A model generated the notes under the pieces. The model did no database searches. It saw only the letters and a list, made by a program, of their open reading frames with translations, and was not told where the DNA came from. A DNA stretch of 64,000 nucleotides from Clusia tigrina (lineage: Eukaryota; Arthropoda; Insecta; Diptera; Clusiidae): NCBI GenBank assembly GCA_920105625.2, contig OV050031.1:219404194-219468193 (forward strand). The letters run 5' to 3'. The position numbers and the translations under genes are program-made. Shown here one piece after another: positions 1-10,299 of this stretch. Numbering within the stretch: the stretch's first letter is position 1; the number at the start of each line of letters is the position of its first letter.

Positions 1-574
1 AGTAAGATCAAATTGGAATCTCTATCAACGCTTGAAATAGAAGGAAAGTAATAGAAATACTTTTACACAGTGTCATTGAAATGACTCAACCCAACATTAT
101 CAACTATGGCTGAGATTGTGACCAGAGATAACTTGTTGTTGTTGTTGTTGCTGGTGGCCTATAAGTTAATTCCTATTTACTCAAGTTTAATTGATAGTTT
201 ACTGCCAATTAAGTTTAAATTAGCATATTGTCTGCAATTGAGACTTAAGTAACTTATTTTAAGACCTCACTAAATAGACTACTTTCATTCACGCGGTTCG
301 ATTACTCTCTTGAATGATTTATTATAGTATATATATCATCAATTCGTCACAAATACTCTTTTGGATGACTTCTTTAGAAAGAGTTGTGGTTTATAAGACC
401 TTGGATTTGACAATCGAGTTTTTTTTTCAGTTGTATATGAAATTGTACTATTTTATTATGGAGTTATTTAACCTTTTGATCCCTCCCCTTTTACAAATCA
501 TCTATATACCTTCTTCTTCCAGGCTTATAGTACAAAGATCATCACTTGCCTGAGTGCTTGAAGACCTTCTTCTA
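1..574. other. Intergenic, no gene seen
   Basis: AT-rich sequence with a short TTG run near 133-150. A dispersed repeat (family B, see 1640..1745) begins near 525. The small open frame at 314..553 has no recognisable domain, no splice context and ends at the repeat, so I do not call it a gene. Confidence 0.6.
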
Positions 575-955
575 CAGCGGTTCTCAGGCTTACACCAATT
601 CTCCGGCTTTAACCAATTCTACGGCTTGAACCAATTCTCCGACTTTAACCAATTCTCCGGCGTACACAAATTCTCCAGCTTGTACCAATTCTATTAAAAA
701 ACCTAACAATTCTCCGGCATACACAAATTCTCCGGCATACACAAATTCTCCGGCATACACAAATTCTCCAGCCTGTACCAATTCTATTAAAAAACCTAAC
801 AATTCTCCGGCATACACAAATTCTCCGGCATACACAAATTCTCCAGCCTGTACCAATTCTATTAAAAAACCTAACAATTCTCTGGGCTACACAAATTCTC
901 CAGCCAGTATCAATTCTACACATCCTATATATCAAGTCTCCGGCCTACACCAATT
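575..955. repeat. Minisatellite, 18-bp unit with higher-order structure
   Basis: Tandem units of about 18 bp of the type CTCCGGCATACACAAATT, interrupted by a recurrent spacer (CTATTAAAAAACCTAAC) at about 691, 784 and 859. The spacer intervals are about 93 and 75 bp, differing by exactly one 18-bp unit, which shows copy-number change within a larger repeat. Overlapping open frames on the minus strand are by-products of the unit length. Confidence 0.9.
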
Positions 956-1639
956 CTAACCATTCAATCTATCTAACTCTTTGATCCTAATTATGATGGC
1001 TTGAATTGTTAGCATATTCTTCTTGTTTGGAGAGAAGATAACTGAACAGAGATAGAGCAAAAGGCCGTTTGTCGAATGTCCTTGTAGATTAGTTTATATA
1101 AAGGGTGTTATACACTGTTACCTAAAAGATTGATCTATTGTGATGCCCTGATCTAAAATATCTATTGCGATCCTCCTGTTTACTTAAACGATGAGGATAT
1201 TCTCATCTTAAGCTCTTCTATGACGCATGTCCTTGTAATTTAATACAATTCAAATCTTATACCCAAATTTTATTGTTATTCCCTTTTGGTATTGTCGTTC
1301 GGATGAACAAGGACCAACAAATGGGGACTCTTTCACATTCCTTTTAAGCATTTATCTGTAGAGACCCAAGCACGTTCGGCCAAGTGTGGAAGCGTGTAGA
1401 AGGGATTAAGGAATTTGTGGACTTTTATTGAGGAATTTATTATCTTTTATTAAGGAAGTTATGAAAAATATGGGATTAGCCTAAACTTCTACCAACAATT
1501 GATCTATTAATGAGAGTACAGTGCTACGAATACCATGGTGACATCATATCCTGAAGTTATTAAAAAGCAACTTGATTTTGAATAAATAATTCTCTATGAT
1601 TTAGTTCTTCCTTTTCAAAATCTCCCCCTTCCCAACAAA

Positions 1640-1745
1640 TATTTCCAGGCTTATAGTACAATGGGTATCTATGCTTGAGTGCTTGGAGAACTCCTTCTTC
1701 GGCGGTCTTCCGCCCTACCCCACTTCTATTCTATTTCTGCTTTCT
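1640..1745 (+). repeat. Dispersed repeat family B, reference copy
   Basis: A segment of about 90 bp with the core GAGTGCTTGGAGAACTCC, then TTCTTCGGCGG and CTACCCCACTTCTATTC, recurs across the window: about 525-610, here, 16365-16415 (partial), 19105-19215 (minus), 28545-28630 (minus), 28710-28790 and 39430-39520. The repeat often ends in a TATTC/ATTCT-rich tail. This looks like a SINE or the conserved 3' end of a non-LTR element. I do not know its name. Confidence 0.7.
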
Positions 1746-2149
1746 TATAAGAAAGTTTAGGATGAATTAGAAATATACCATGGTAAATTTTAATTTAGAA
1801 TCGAATGTAGTCGTAGTGGAATTACTTTCTGAGGGAGAGGCACTTTATCATTCTCTCTCATAAGTATATTGCCCCTCCTGTTGAACTTAACAGCAAATCA
1901 TAGTAAAGAAAGGATGCGCAAAATTGTTGAAATTGCTTTTGTAACATGATATAAGATTGAATTTGTCGTTCCCTAAATTTCCAACACCATGAACAATTAT
2001 TTTGTCATCAGTCTGGAACATAACGTAACTAGGAACTGTGGTCTAAGTTACCATCTACAACAAACTTTACACAGTGGCCGGATTTAATGAACCAATTTAA
2101 CTGAATATTCAAATCTCCGATCTCGTTGTTTATCCCTTTCCACATTTAA

Positions 2150-2360
2150 AGGAACTCTTTTGCTTTCACTTCCTTGCAGAGAACTCCGAGAAAGGAAAGT
2201 CTTTTTCGCTGCCAGCGTCCGTAGCGGACACATCAGGATTTTGAGTGGAGGATTCACCACGATTCTGAGTGGATTCACCACGATTTTCAGTGGATTCGTG
2301 TACAACGTCCGTTTGCTTTATTTCGCTGCTTTGACGTTTAAGTTTCTTTTCTCTGTGTTC
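2150..2360 (-). repeat. Inverted dispersed repeat, left arm
   Basis: About 200 bp containing TCCGTAGCGGACAC followed by tandem GGATTCACCACGATT units. The same sequence occurs in opposite orientation at about 6195-6385, inside the first coding intron of the desaturase gene. The two arms lie about 4 kb apart on either side of the desaturase 3' exons. Confidence 0.8.
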
Positions 2361-3409
2361 TCTGGTTCCTTGTCTAAAGATATATGAAAAAGCAGAATAA
2401 CGGGTTGTCTTTCTCTCCCTCTCTCTCTCTCTTTCCTGTTGAAATTATGAAATGGTTACTTTATCGCTTTCTCAAAAAAGCGAAATCCTCCCAGTTTACA
2501 TCACTCTTCCACTCAAATGCGATATATTTAATTATAATATATCGTATTTGGTTCAACTAAACCCACGTTTATCTCCAGGAAGGAAGTATATTCTTGGCTA
2601 TCTGCAGTTATTTAATTTATTTTTAAATTACGAGTATATTCTGGCTTCTAAGGATATTCAACTGTTTCCTTCCTTAAATGTTACTCCACTGTTTCTTCAC
2701 AACTTTTATACCAACAAACGTGTGTGTATCCTTTGCGGTGTCCTTACAACAACTTGCTTGATTGTGAGTGTCTTAAGATATTCAAATGGCCACCTTTTTT
2801 AATACGATTGGTGAATTTCACACACCTATCCACAACGAAGGATACTATTGCTGAGACGCTTTCGACACCGTACGTCTGCCGAGCTCACTACTAAGAAAGA
2901 AACTAAATTCATGAAGTATTTTTAAATACGCCCAATGGTGTTTGCCCAATGGTGAAGCCATCGAATTGAATTTTAATTTTTCCGAAAACCCTCCTCATTA
3001 TAATGCTCATATACTTAGACTGTGCACCGCCGCGCCCAGGGTTTAATGCCTTGAATTTATGCAATTGAAACACCAAATCGCTTTGCTCTATACTTCAAGT
3101 ACTTGTATAATATAAGTATATATATATATATTTAAGGCTGCTTTGAATTGCTAAGGCGGGCATTAACATTGAATCAGCTAAAGTAAGAAGCAACGATATG
3201 GAAACGTTCGCAGGCACACGTGTATATATACTCGCAGAAGTATATATACTCGTATATGTAAGTATAAATAAATATGAAAGATATATTTTTAGAAATGCCA
3301 AAAGTCAACAGATGAATGTCGCCTGAAATCTCCTTAAAGCTTAGTGGTAAACTTAGATGCTACGCACTGGGACAGTGAACTGAAAATGAAGCGCATATTT
3401 TCCCCACTC

Positions 3410-6400
3410 TCAATTCTGCATTTCAGCCAATTCCACCACGTCCTCCGTTGGCAAGTCTCTATCACCGTAGCCCCACACTTGATCCTGGTGGGCGTAGTCG
3501 TCGCTCAGAAAGCGCGTGCCATCGCCGCACTTAGCAGCGCGTCGCTTCACCATCTCGGGTGAGACAGATTTTCCTGCAAGTAGAAAGAGGACACAAAAAT
3601 TAGCCACACTCTGGATCGATACAAGGAAGCCCGATTACACTTACTGCCTCTGGCCAAGCCCAGTTTGGCGCACGCATCGATGAATGCCGTGGTCACATTC
3701 AGTTTGTAGGTGCCGAACTCGCCCGTCTTATAATCCCAGGGGAAGACGTGATGGTAGTTGTGCCAGCCTTCGCCCAGCGCCAGGAATGACACCATGGGGC
3801 ACTCAACGGGCATAATACTTCTGCCAAAATAGAGAAGTCGAAATTTAAGGACTTCTCTCTTGTTGAAAGACATTTGTACTTACTTGTCGTAGGGTTTGCG
3901 GCCCCACATGTGCGCCACGCTGTTCACAAAAAAGGCCAAATTCAGCGTGCAGGTGAAGCGCATATTGAAGTTAATCCAGAAGGATAGCCACAAATTCTCA
4001 TTCCAGTAATAGCACGGCACCAGCACCGGCAGCGCAATCGAAAAGACGGCGAACAGCGGAATGTACCATTTGCGCTGGAACATGACGACGCCGTCATTCT
4101 CCAAATCGGACATGTCGATCACCTTGCGCTTCTCCACCACCTGCGGATGCGGGGTGAGGAACAGCCAGCCGACGTGTGCAAAGAAGAAGCCACGCTTGGC
4201 ATTGTGCGGATCCGCCTCGGTTTCGGAGAACTTGTGATGTATTCGATGGTCCAGAGCCCACGTGTAAGCATCGCGCTATAGAAACGGGAGAAGAGTCACC
4301 GATGGAAGCGTACGTAAAGATATAAGAACACACACCTGACCGGCTATGGTGAAGAGGAACATCAAAAGGACACGCAACGGCACGGAGGCCGTGTACGATT
4401 TGTGCGACCAGAGCCGATGCACGCCAGCGGTGATGCCAATGCCAGAAGTCCAAACGGTTAGAACAACTGCAATGGAGGGCAAAAACAAAAACAACAACGA
4501 ATCAATATTGGCATATGTCACTTGATTCCGATTCCGCCGATTGCATAATAGACGTGAATATATACTCGCATGATTAATACACCGAAAGTGGTGGTCACTT
4601 CAATTGGAAATTCTGTGGCAATTGATTCGATGAAATTAATTGTATCGGTCAAAGTGCCTTTGAATATTCCATGAGTGAAATGGTGTGCACGACTAACGAA
4701 ATCAGTCATTTGCATATTTGCAAAATAACTTTCAATTGATAATATGCGAGTGTACACTGAAAACAAATCTCGATTGCAAAAAGAAGAATACTGAAGGCGG
4801 GTACTCATGGAACTGTTTTCAGTGATGGTTTCACTACTCATTATTTTTACTGACTAAATTTTGATTTTGCTGACAATATATTTGATCTACTTCCAATCCC
4901 ATCTTTTCCCAATATCCTCTATTCTCAACCCCATACATTCCCAGTCCCATATATTACAATCGTCTCCATTTTCAATTCAATATAGACGCAATTCTATAAT
5001 TTCCTATCTAATATTATCTCAATCCCATATATTCCCAATTCCAAATATTCGCAATCCCTTCTTTTCTTAATCCCACATATTCCCAATTTCACCTATTCTC
5101 AATCTTCAGGACATATTCTGATATACATATATCTTAGATATATTCCCAATTCTATATATCCGCGATCCCATCTATTCAGAATCCCAAATATTCCCAATCC
5201 TAAATTTCAAATCCCATATATTCCCAATCCCCTCTATTATCAATCCCACACACTCCCAATCCTATCTATTTCACGTCGCATATAGACCCAATACCATTTG
5301 TTCCCTATTCCATGTTTTCCAAATTCCACATATTCCGAATCATATCACTCCCATTTTTTTCCAATCTTATATATTGCCAATCCCGTCTATTGTGAATCCC
5401 CTAGATTCCCAATCCCATCTATTCACAAACCCAAATATTCCCAATCCAAAATTTTTCAAATCCCATAGATTCCCAATCCCATCTATTCACAATCCCATAT
5501 CTTCCCAATCCCCTCTATTCTCAATCCCCTGTATTCCTAATCCCATCTATTCACAAACCCAAATATTCCCAATCCTAAATTTTTCAAATCCCATAGATTC
5601 CCAATCCCCTCTATTCTCAATCCCCTAGATTCCCAATCCCATCTATTCACAATCCCATAGATTCCCAATCCCCTCTATTCTCAATCCCCTGTATTCCTAA
5701 TGCCATCTATTCACAAACCCCTATATTCCCAATCCTAAATTTTCCGAACCCCAATCCCTCTATTCCCAATCCCCTCTATTCCAAATCGCGTATCTTCCCA
5801 ATCCGCTCTAATCTCAATCCCACACATTCACAATCCTATCTATTTCACATCGCATATAGTTCCACTGCCATTTTTCCCTATCCCATATTTTCCAAATCCC
5901 ATATGCTCCCAATCCCCTCTATTATCAATACCATATATTAATAATCCCACATATTTCCCTTCCGACCTCTTCGCAATCCCAAGCATTCCCCAATGCACAG
6001 AGTTAATGAATGTCACAAGAATCCAGGACATTGACAAGACCAATAAAAGGAAGGCTTGAATCACAATTATTGTTTTCATTGTTTTCTCGGTTGCTCTGCA
6101 CACTGCTCTGGGAACGATTACTCTGAATTGAGGTGAATTACTCTGAATCGAGGTGAATTACTCTGAAACGAGGTGAATTACTCTGTAATTCAGACCAGAG
6201 TATACAGAGTAAAGAAACTTAAACGTCAAACGCCAAAGCAGCGAAATAATGAATGAATGAAATGAATCCACTGAAAATCGTGTTCAATCCACTCAGAATC
6301 GTGGTGAATCCACTCAAAATCGTGGTGTGTCCGCTACGGACGCTGGCAGCGAAAAAGAGTTCCTCTTCTCGGTGTTCTCTGGTCCAACCGCCCTCTGTGG

Positions 6401-9074
6401 CATAGTAGTAAGCATGCTAGATTCACACTCAGAGGATCGCAAGGTTCAATTCCTGCCACGGGCTTGGTCTCAAAAAGTGCTTCTTCAAGTCAAAAGCCTC
6501 AGTAGCTAGTACTTACTCCCCAAACCCTTGCAGTCATTAATAATTATGGTGTAAAATATAATAATAAGAATACTCTGTAATCCAGGACTCCATTATGAGT
6601 CTTCGTACTATCCAATTGCCTGGCTGAGATAAAATCCATGACCATAATCCATGTAGATTAGATTATATAAAGATCTAAAAGATCTATCGTGATGCTCCTG
6701 TTTACTTAAAAGATGAGGAAAGTCTCCTATATGGATACTGTATCCAGAATGTCCTTGTAAAAAAAACCCTTTACTGCAATCCATGATAAAATAAATAACT
6801 CTAGGGAACTATTTTCCTAAACATTGCTCTTTCTGCACCCAGAAGGCTCATCGAGTCATTCCCATTCGGCTTTGGATGTTTTTATGATACTGCTGAACAC
6901 TCACCAAGTTTTGGCCATGGTTACGAGTATATAAAACTTTATGTTAGAAGGGGTGATAACTTTTATCAACTGGCAAATTCGTGTTTATAGCTCTCTGGAA
7001 AATATGTGACCGCATGCACGGGAGATTAGAAAAATAAATGAAACGAGTATAAAACTGCGAATTACCAATGCCAAACATTGATTATCGCAAAAGATAATCT
7101 TGATGTTCGCTGAAAGCCTGCATTATAAATTAAATTATATACCGGAGTGATGTCAGTGATACTGTCTCAATTTTAGACACACATGCAGCTACAAAGTATT
7201 ATGAAACAAATTCTATCGCTTACTTTTATACAAATTGTTGTCACGTAGAAGAACGTAATCTATAAATTATTATATCTGTCAGTACGAATACTATTCTAAA
7301 GCGGTGGAAGTGAATCAGCAAAAACCCCCTAGGATCATGGAAGATTTACGGTCACAGATTGCTCTTTAGATCTACAACGCTCTTCTATAAGAATTCGACA
7401 TCCATAAACCTCTTACGTCTCTCACTGATTTACATCTATACACTCTTTCTTCTACAATACAACTTACTTCTATAAGAATTCTACAAACACCTTACCTATC
7501 TACCCTATCTACCCTTTTACTTCTCTCACTCTTTTACTTCTATAACATTATTTCCTTTATAACACTATTTCTTCTATAACACTGTTATCAGTTCTACTTC
7601 CAAGAACTGTCTCTGCTTAGGCACAAAGTCCTGAAAACTCATAACAAAATGTGTGCCGTTAAAAGAATTCAACTGAGATATGTGGATGTTATTATCAAAA
7701 AGGTTCATCGGAGAGATGTGGATGATAGGAACTGGCACTAAACGTGCTAACTAAGGGAACTGAGGAACTGGCATCCAAAGAGTTCAAGAGTTCATCTTAG
7801 AAATGTGGATGTCAGGAACTAGTATCAAAAGCGTTCATCGGAGAGATGTGGATGTCCGGAACTGGTTTAAAAAGGGTTCAACTGAGAGATGTGGATGTCA
7901 GGAACTGGCACTAAAAGGGCTAACTGAGGAATGTGGACATCAGGAACTGGCATAAAAAGGATTTAACTGGGAAATGTGGATGACAACAAAAGGCTTCAAC
8001 TGAGAGATGTGGATGTCTGGAACTGGCACGAAACGGGCTAACTGGGGGAACTGAGGAACTGGCATCCAAAGGGTTGAAGAGTTCATCTTAGAAATGTGGA
8101 TGTCCGGAACTAGTATCAAAAGGGTTCATCGGAGAGATGTGGATGTCATGAACTGGCTTTAAAATGATTCAACTGGGAGATATGACTGTCAGGAACTTGC
8201 ATCAATAGAGTTCATCAGAGAAAAGTGGATGTCAGCAACTACTATCAAAAAGGTTCATCGGAGAGCAGGACATCAAAAAATTGCATCAAAAGGCTTCAAC
8301 TAAAAAATAAAGGCGTCAGGAACTGGCATTACTACCATCCTACCAACCCAAGCACACACCTATTCACATACACTCCTAAGTGACTCTGATACTATAATTA
8401 ATATTGCGCTGATTGGGTTATTAAACTACTTATTGACGGTATTAATTATGCCTCTAGAAGAAAGACTGCTGCAAGCGCTGTTTTCCCGCTCCCCATCTCA
8501 GATACTGATTATTTGTGTCTAATTGAATGATTTGCTTTTAATGAATTTAATTGCCGTTCATAGTGGTAGCAAAGTGTTGTTGGCCACCGCACTCACCCCA
8601 GATGAGCGTGTACAGTTTGGCTGAGAATAGCAGATAGAAGCCGTACACGGCACCGACATGCAGAAACACCTGGGCCGTCAAATCGGGCCACCGTATCTGC
8701 GGCTTGTACTCCAGCTTGGTTGTGTGCGCCTGGCAGCCACGCTTTATCTCTTCGGCGCGAGGTATTTCCTTGTAGACGGCATTTTCTTCCTTATAACCTA
8801 AATTATCAGCTAAATCTTTGGACTCTGTAGCATCTGTGACTGTATTTGTTGTTGTTGTTGTTGCTTTTGTGGTCGTCGTCGTCTGCGTCGTGGTTAGAGT
8901 TGCAACTTTCCTGTGTTTAATATTGTTCGACGTGTCTGTGTCGGCATTGCAATCCGAGTTGCTGAGGCTGCAAGTGCCGTTGCTGCCGGAGCAGCCAGCC
9001 GTACCTGAGTTGTTGTTGTCATTGTTGTTGTTGTTGCTGCCGGCTGTTGCCGTTGTAGGTGTTGAAAGGCACAT
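3410..9074 (-). CDS. Acyl-CoA fatty acid desaturase with Asn/Thr-rich N-terminal extension
   Basis: Membrane-bound acyl-CoA desaturase, expected in the endoplasmic reticulum, introducing a double bond into fatty acyl-CoA with cytochrome b5 as electron donor (family knowledge). Coding exons, 5' to 3' on the minus strand: 9074-8597, 4466-4336, 4275-3884, 3820-3645, 3573-3410; all introns are GT-AG and the phases agree, giving 446 residues. The three diagnostic His boxes are intact: HRLWSH (176-181), HRIHH (213-217) and HNYHH (354-358), plus NSVAH (321-325). Hydrophobic spans near 131-158, 186-202, 276-292 and 310-320 fit the usual four-helix fold. Residues 13-80 are Asn- then Thr-rich and are extra compared with typical desaturases of about 350 residues. 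I chose the start at 9074 because an acceptor-like TTTATAG lies about 105 bp upstream; the frame stays open further upstream. The exact paralogue (desat1-like or other) is not resolved. Confidence 0.9.
4870..5990. repeat. Degenerate minisatellite, ATTCCCAATCCC-type
   Basis: About 1.1 kb of loosely repeated 12-14 bp units of the form ATTCCCAATCCCATCT. Units drift in sequence and length, so period and frame are not kept. A longer block is repeated between about 5400-5480, 5530-5600 and 5630-5720. Open frames at 4861..5070 and 5374..5628 are products of this array. Confidence 0.9.
5840..6079 (-). CDS. Possible small secreted orphan ORF (79 aa), doubtful
   Basis: From the ATG at 6079 the frame starts MKTIIVIQAFLLLVLS, a good signal-peptide or membrane-anchor pattern, and continues into Gly/Asn/Lys-rich sequence (GKYGIGKNG) encoded by the end of the minisatellite. 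A longer frame begins at 6103. It lies on the same strand as the host desaturase gene, within its intron. No family is recognised and no promoter is evident. It may be chance, or a young gene that captured repeat sequence. Confidence 0.2.
   Translation of the reverse strand: MKTIIVIQAFLLLVLSMSWILVTFINSVHWGMLGIAKRSEGKYVGLLIYGIDNRGDWEHMGFGKYGIGKNGSGTICDVK
6110..6190. repeat. 19-bp tandem repeat
   Basis: About four copies of a GAGGTGAATTACTCTGAAT unit just before the inverted dispersed repeat at 6195. Confidence 0.85.
6195..6385 (+). repeat. Inverted dispersed repeat, right arm
   Basis: Reverse-complement match of 2150-2360: AAACGTCAAACGCCAAAGC, repeated AATCCACTC.AAATCGTGGTG units, then GTCCGCTACGGACGCTGGCA. 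Opposite orientation to the other arm. Confidence 0.8.
6385..6575 (+). repeat. tRNA-derived SINE
   Basis: The head resembles a tRNA gene: an A box in GGCATAGTAGTAAGC (about 6399-6413) and a B box GGTTCAATTCC (6443-6453). The body is unrelated to tRNA and ends in an AT-rich ATAATAATAAGAA tail. Similar copies lie at 12385-12610, 20785-21106 and 40160-40258 (minus). Confidence 0.75.
6595..6765. repeat. Dispersed repeat family A
   Basis: Shares TGTAGATTAGATTATATAAA, ATCTATCGTGATGCTCCTG and TTTACTTAAAAGATGAGGA with 1070-1260, and part with 20215-20300. Identity unknown. Confidence 0.65.
6770..7655. other. Intronic sequence, nothing recognised
   Basis: AT-rich sequence within the desaturase intron. 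A pyrimidine-rich part at about 7370-7600 has loosely repeated CTTCTATAA motifs. No coding, RNA or transposon signal was found. Confidence 0.5.
7660..8330. repeat. Minisatellite, about 40-bp unit
   Basis: Tandem units built from GAGAGATGTGGATGTCAGGA, ACTGGCATCAAAAGGGTTCA and ACTGG. About 15 copies with point changes, and a longer duplicated block (about 7730-7830 resembles 8025-8130). Confidence 0.9.
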
Positions 9075-9405
9075 GGTTACTGTGGGCGTTGTATTGAGAG
9101 GGGTTGAGTGTGTATTGAAGGCACGTTTCCTGGGTATTGCATTGAATTTCCAAAATCGAATACGCTCTTGTAAAATTCTATAAAGAGAGTCATAAATAAA
9201 AGTTAAATAAGTAAAATAAATATTTAAAGAAAAAAGCCAGAAATGCTGCTTAAAATGTGTTAAACCATATTTTAGTGGGTCATAATAAAAAATGTAAATA
9301 AAATAGTGGCAATCAAAAGCGTTCAATTGATGAGAGCATAAAAAACCAGGCCACCTGCCTGGCTACTTAACACCTTCATTGTATGAGAGTAAACTCGGAC
9401 CCAGA
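9075..9405. other. Presumed desaturase 5' leader and flank
   Basis: Upstream of the chosen start at 9074. A short out-of-frame upstream ATG (about 9146) opens a frame of about 20 codons that ends before the main start. An acceptor-like site (TTTATAG) near 9180 suggests that transcription begins further upstream. No promoter was identified. Confidence 0.4.
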
Positions 9406-9590
9406 CTTCAATTTGTTACTCATATGAGCAAACAACGTTATAGGAGCAGAACACTTTATAGGATCAAACAACTTTGTAGGAGCGAACAACTTTGTGAGAG
9501 GAAACAACTTTATAGGAGCGAACAACTTTGTAGAAGCAAACAACCTTGGAAGAGGAAACAACTTTATAGGAGGAAATAACTCTGCTTTTA
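9405..9590. repeat. Minisatellite, about 23-bp unit
   Basis: Repeats of TATAGGAGCGAACAACTTTG with variants. The frames 9376..9630 (minus) and 9379..9579 (plus) are artefacts of this array. Confidence 0.9.
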
Positions 9591-10299
9591 GGCTTTTAGC
9601 TGCTAATGATTCGTATATCATTGCTTTCAAAATTGTAAGCTATCAGAATAATGTCCACGTTCTCTTATGGCATTTTACAGTACTCACATTTTCCACGTGT
9701 GCTCCACTGTAACCTGATAAAGTCAAGTGATAAAATTACTTGTCCGTAGAACTTCGAACATGCAGGAGCAGGCTCAGTGTACATATGATACATTCAAATG
9801 ACAAAATTACTCGTCCCTGCAGCTTCGAGCATGTAGGAGCGGGCAGTGTTCTCATACAAGTAGCCTTAAGTGAGGCGTGTATTCAACGAGTATTAAGCGA
9901 GTATTGAGTGAGTAAAAGTTCATACCACTGCTGCCAACCTTTCTGACTCAAACATGACCGTGTGATGATATGAAGGTTGATTGGAAGTCTCAAATACCCA
10001 CTTAAAGCTATTATCAAGTTATTATCAATTTATTAGCAAGTTATTAACAAGTTTTCTGCCAAGTTATTATAATTGTTATTATTATAGAGTTAGGCATTCT
10101 GAGCGGCCAGCGGTGGAATGCACCTACCACAGGTATACCAAAGGGTTTAAGGGGTTCGAGTTTTACAAAGGGCAGGACAAAGTAAACAAGACTTTGTTAA
10201 AAAAGAGATATTTCTAGAGAGGCCAATCTATTTATTAGTGAGGCCATCTTTTATATTTTTCATAACGTTTGGACAGAAGTTATTGTAAAAGTTATTATA
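9591..10299. other. Intergenic, nothing recognised
   Basis: Contains a short imperfect direct repeat (about 9715-9770 against 9785-9840: GATAAAATTACTTGTCC and ACTTCGAACATG type) and AT-rich sequence. No gene seen. Confidence 0.5.

Larger units (their letters stand above)
956..2990. other. Intergenic region with dispersed repeats
   Basis: No gene recognised. Contains a copy of dispersed repeat family A at about 1020-1265 (also at about 6595-6765 and 20215-20300), a copy of family B at 1640-1745, and one arm of an inverted repeat pair at 2150-2360 (partner at 6195-6385). The frames at 2160..2387 and 2452..2802 have no domain or signal I can recognise. Confidence 0.6.
4467..8596 (-). other. First coding intron of the desaturase gene
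   Basis: 4130 bp between a GTGAGT donor (8596 side) and TTGCAG acceptor (4467 side). It holds an AATCCC-type minisatellite (4870-5990), a signal-peptide-like open frame (5840-6079), a 19-bp tandem repeat (6110-6190), one arm of an inverted repeat, a tRNA-derived SINE, a family A repeat and a minisatellite (7660-8330). Confidence 0.85.

Noticed and set aside
8818..9183. 121-codon plus-strand ORF, Val-rich
   Set aside because: Antisense of the Asn/Thr-rich first exon of the desaturase; the sense strand has the family homology.
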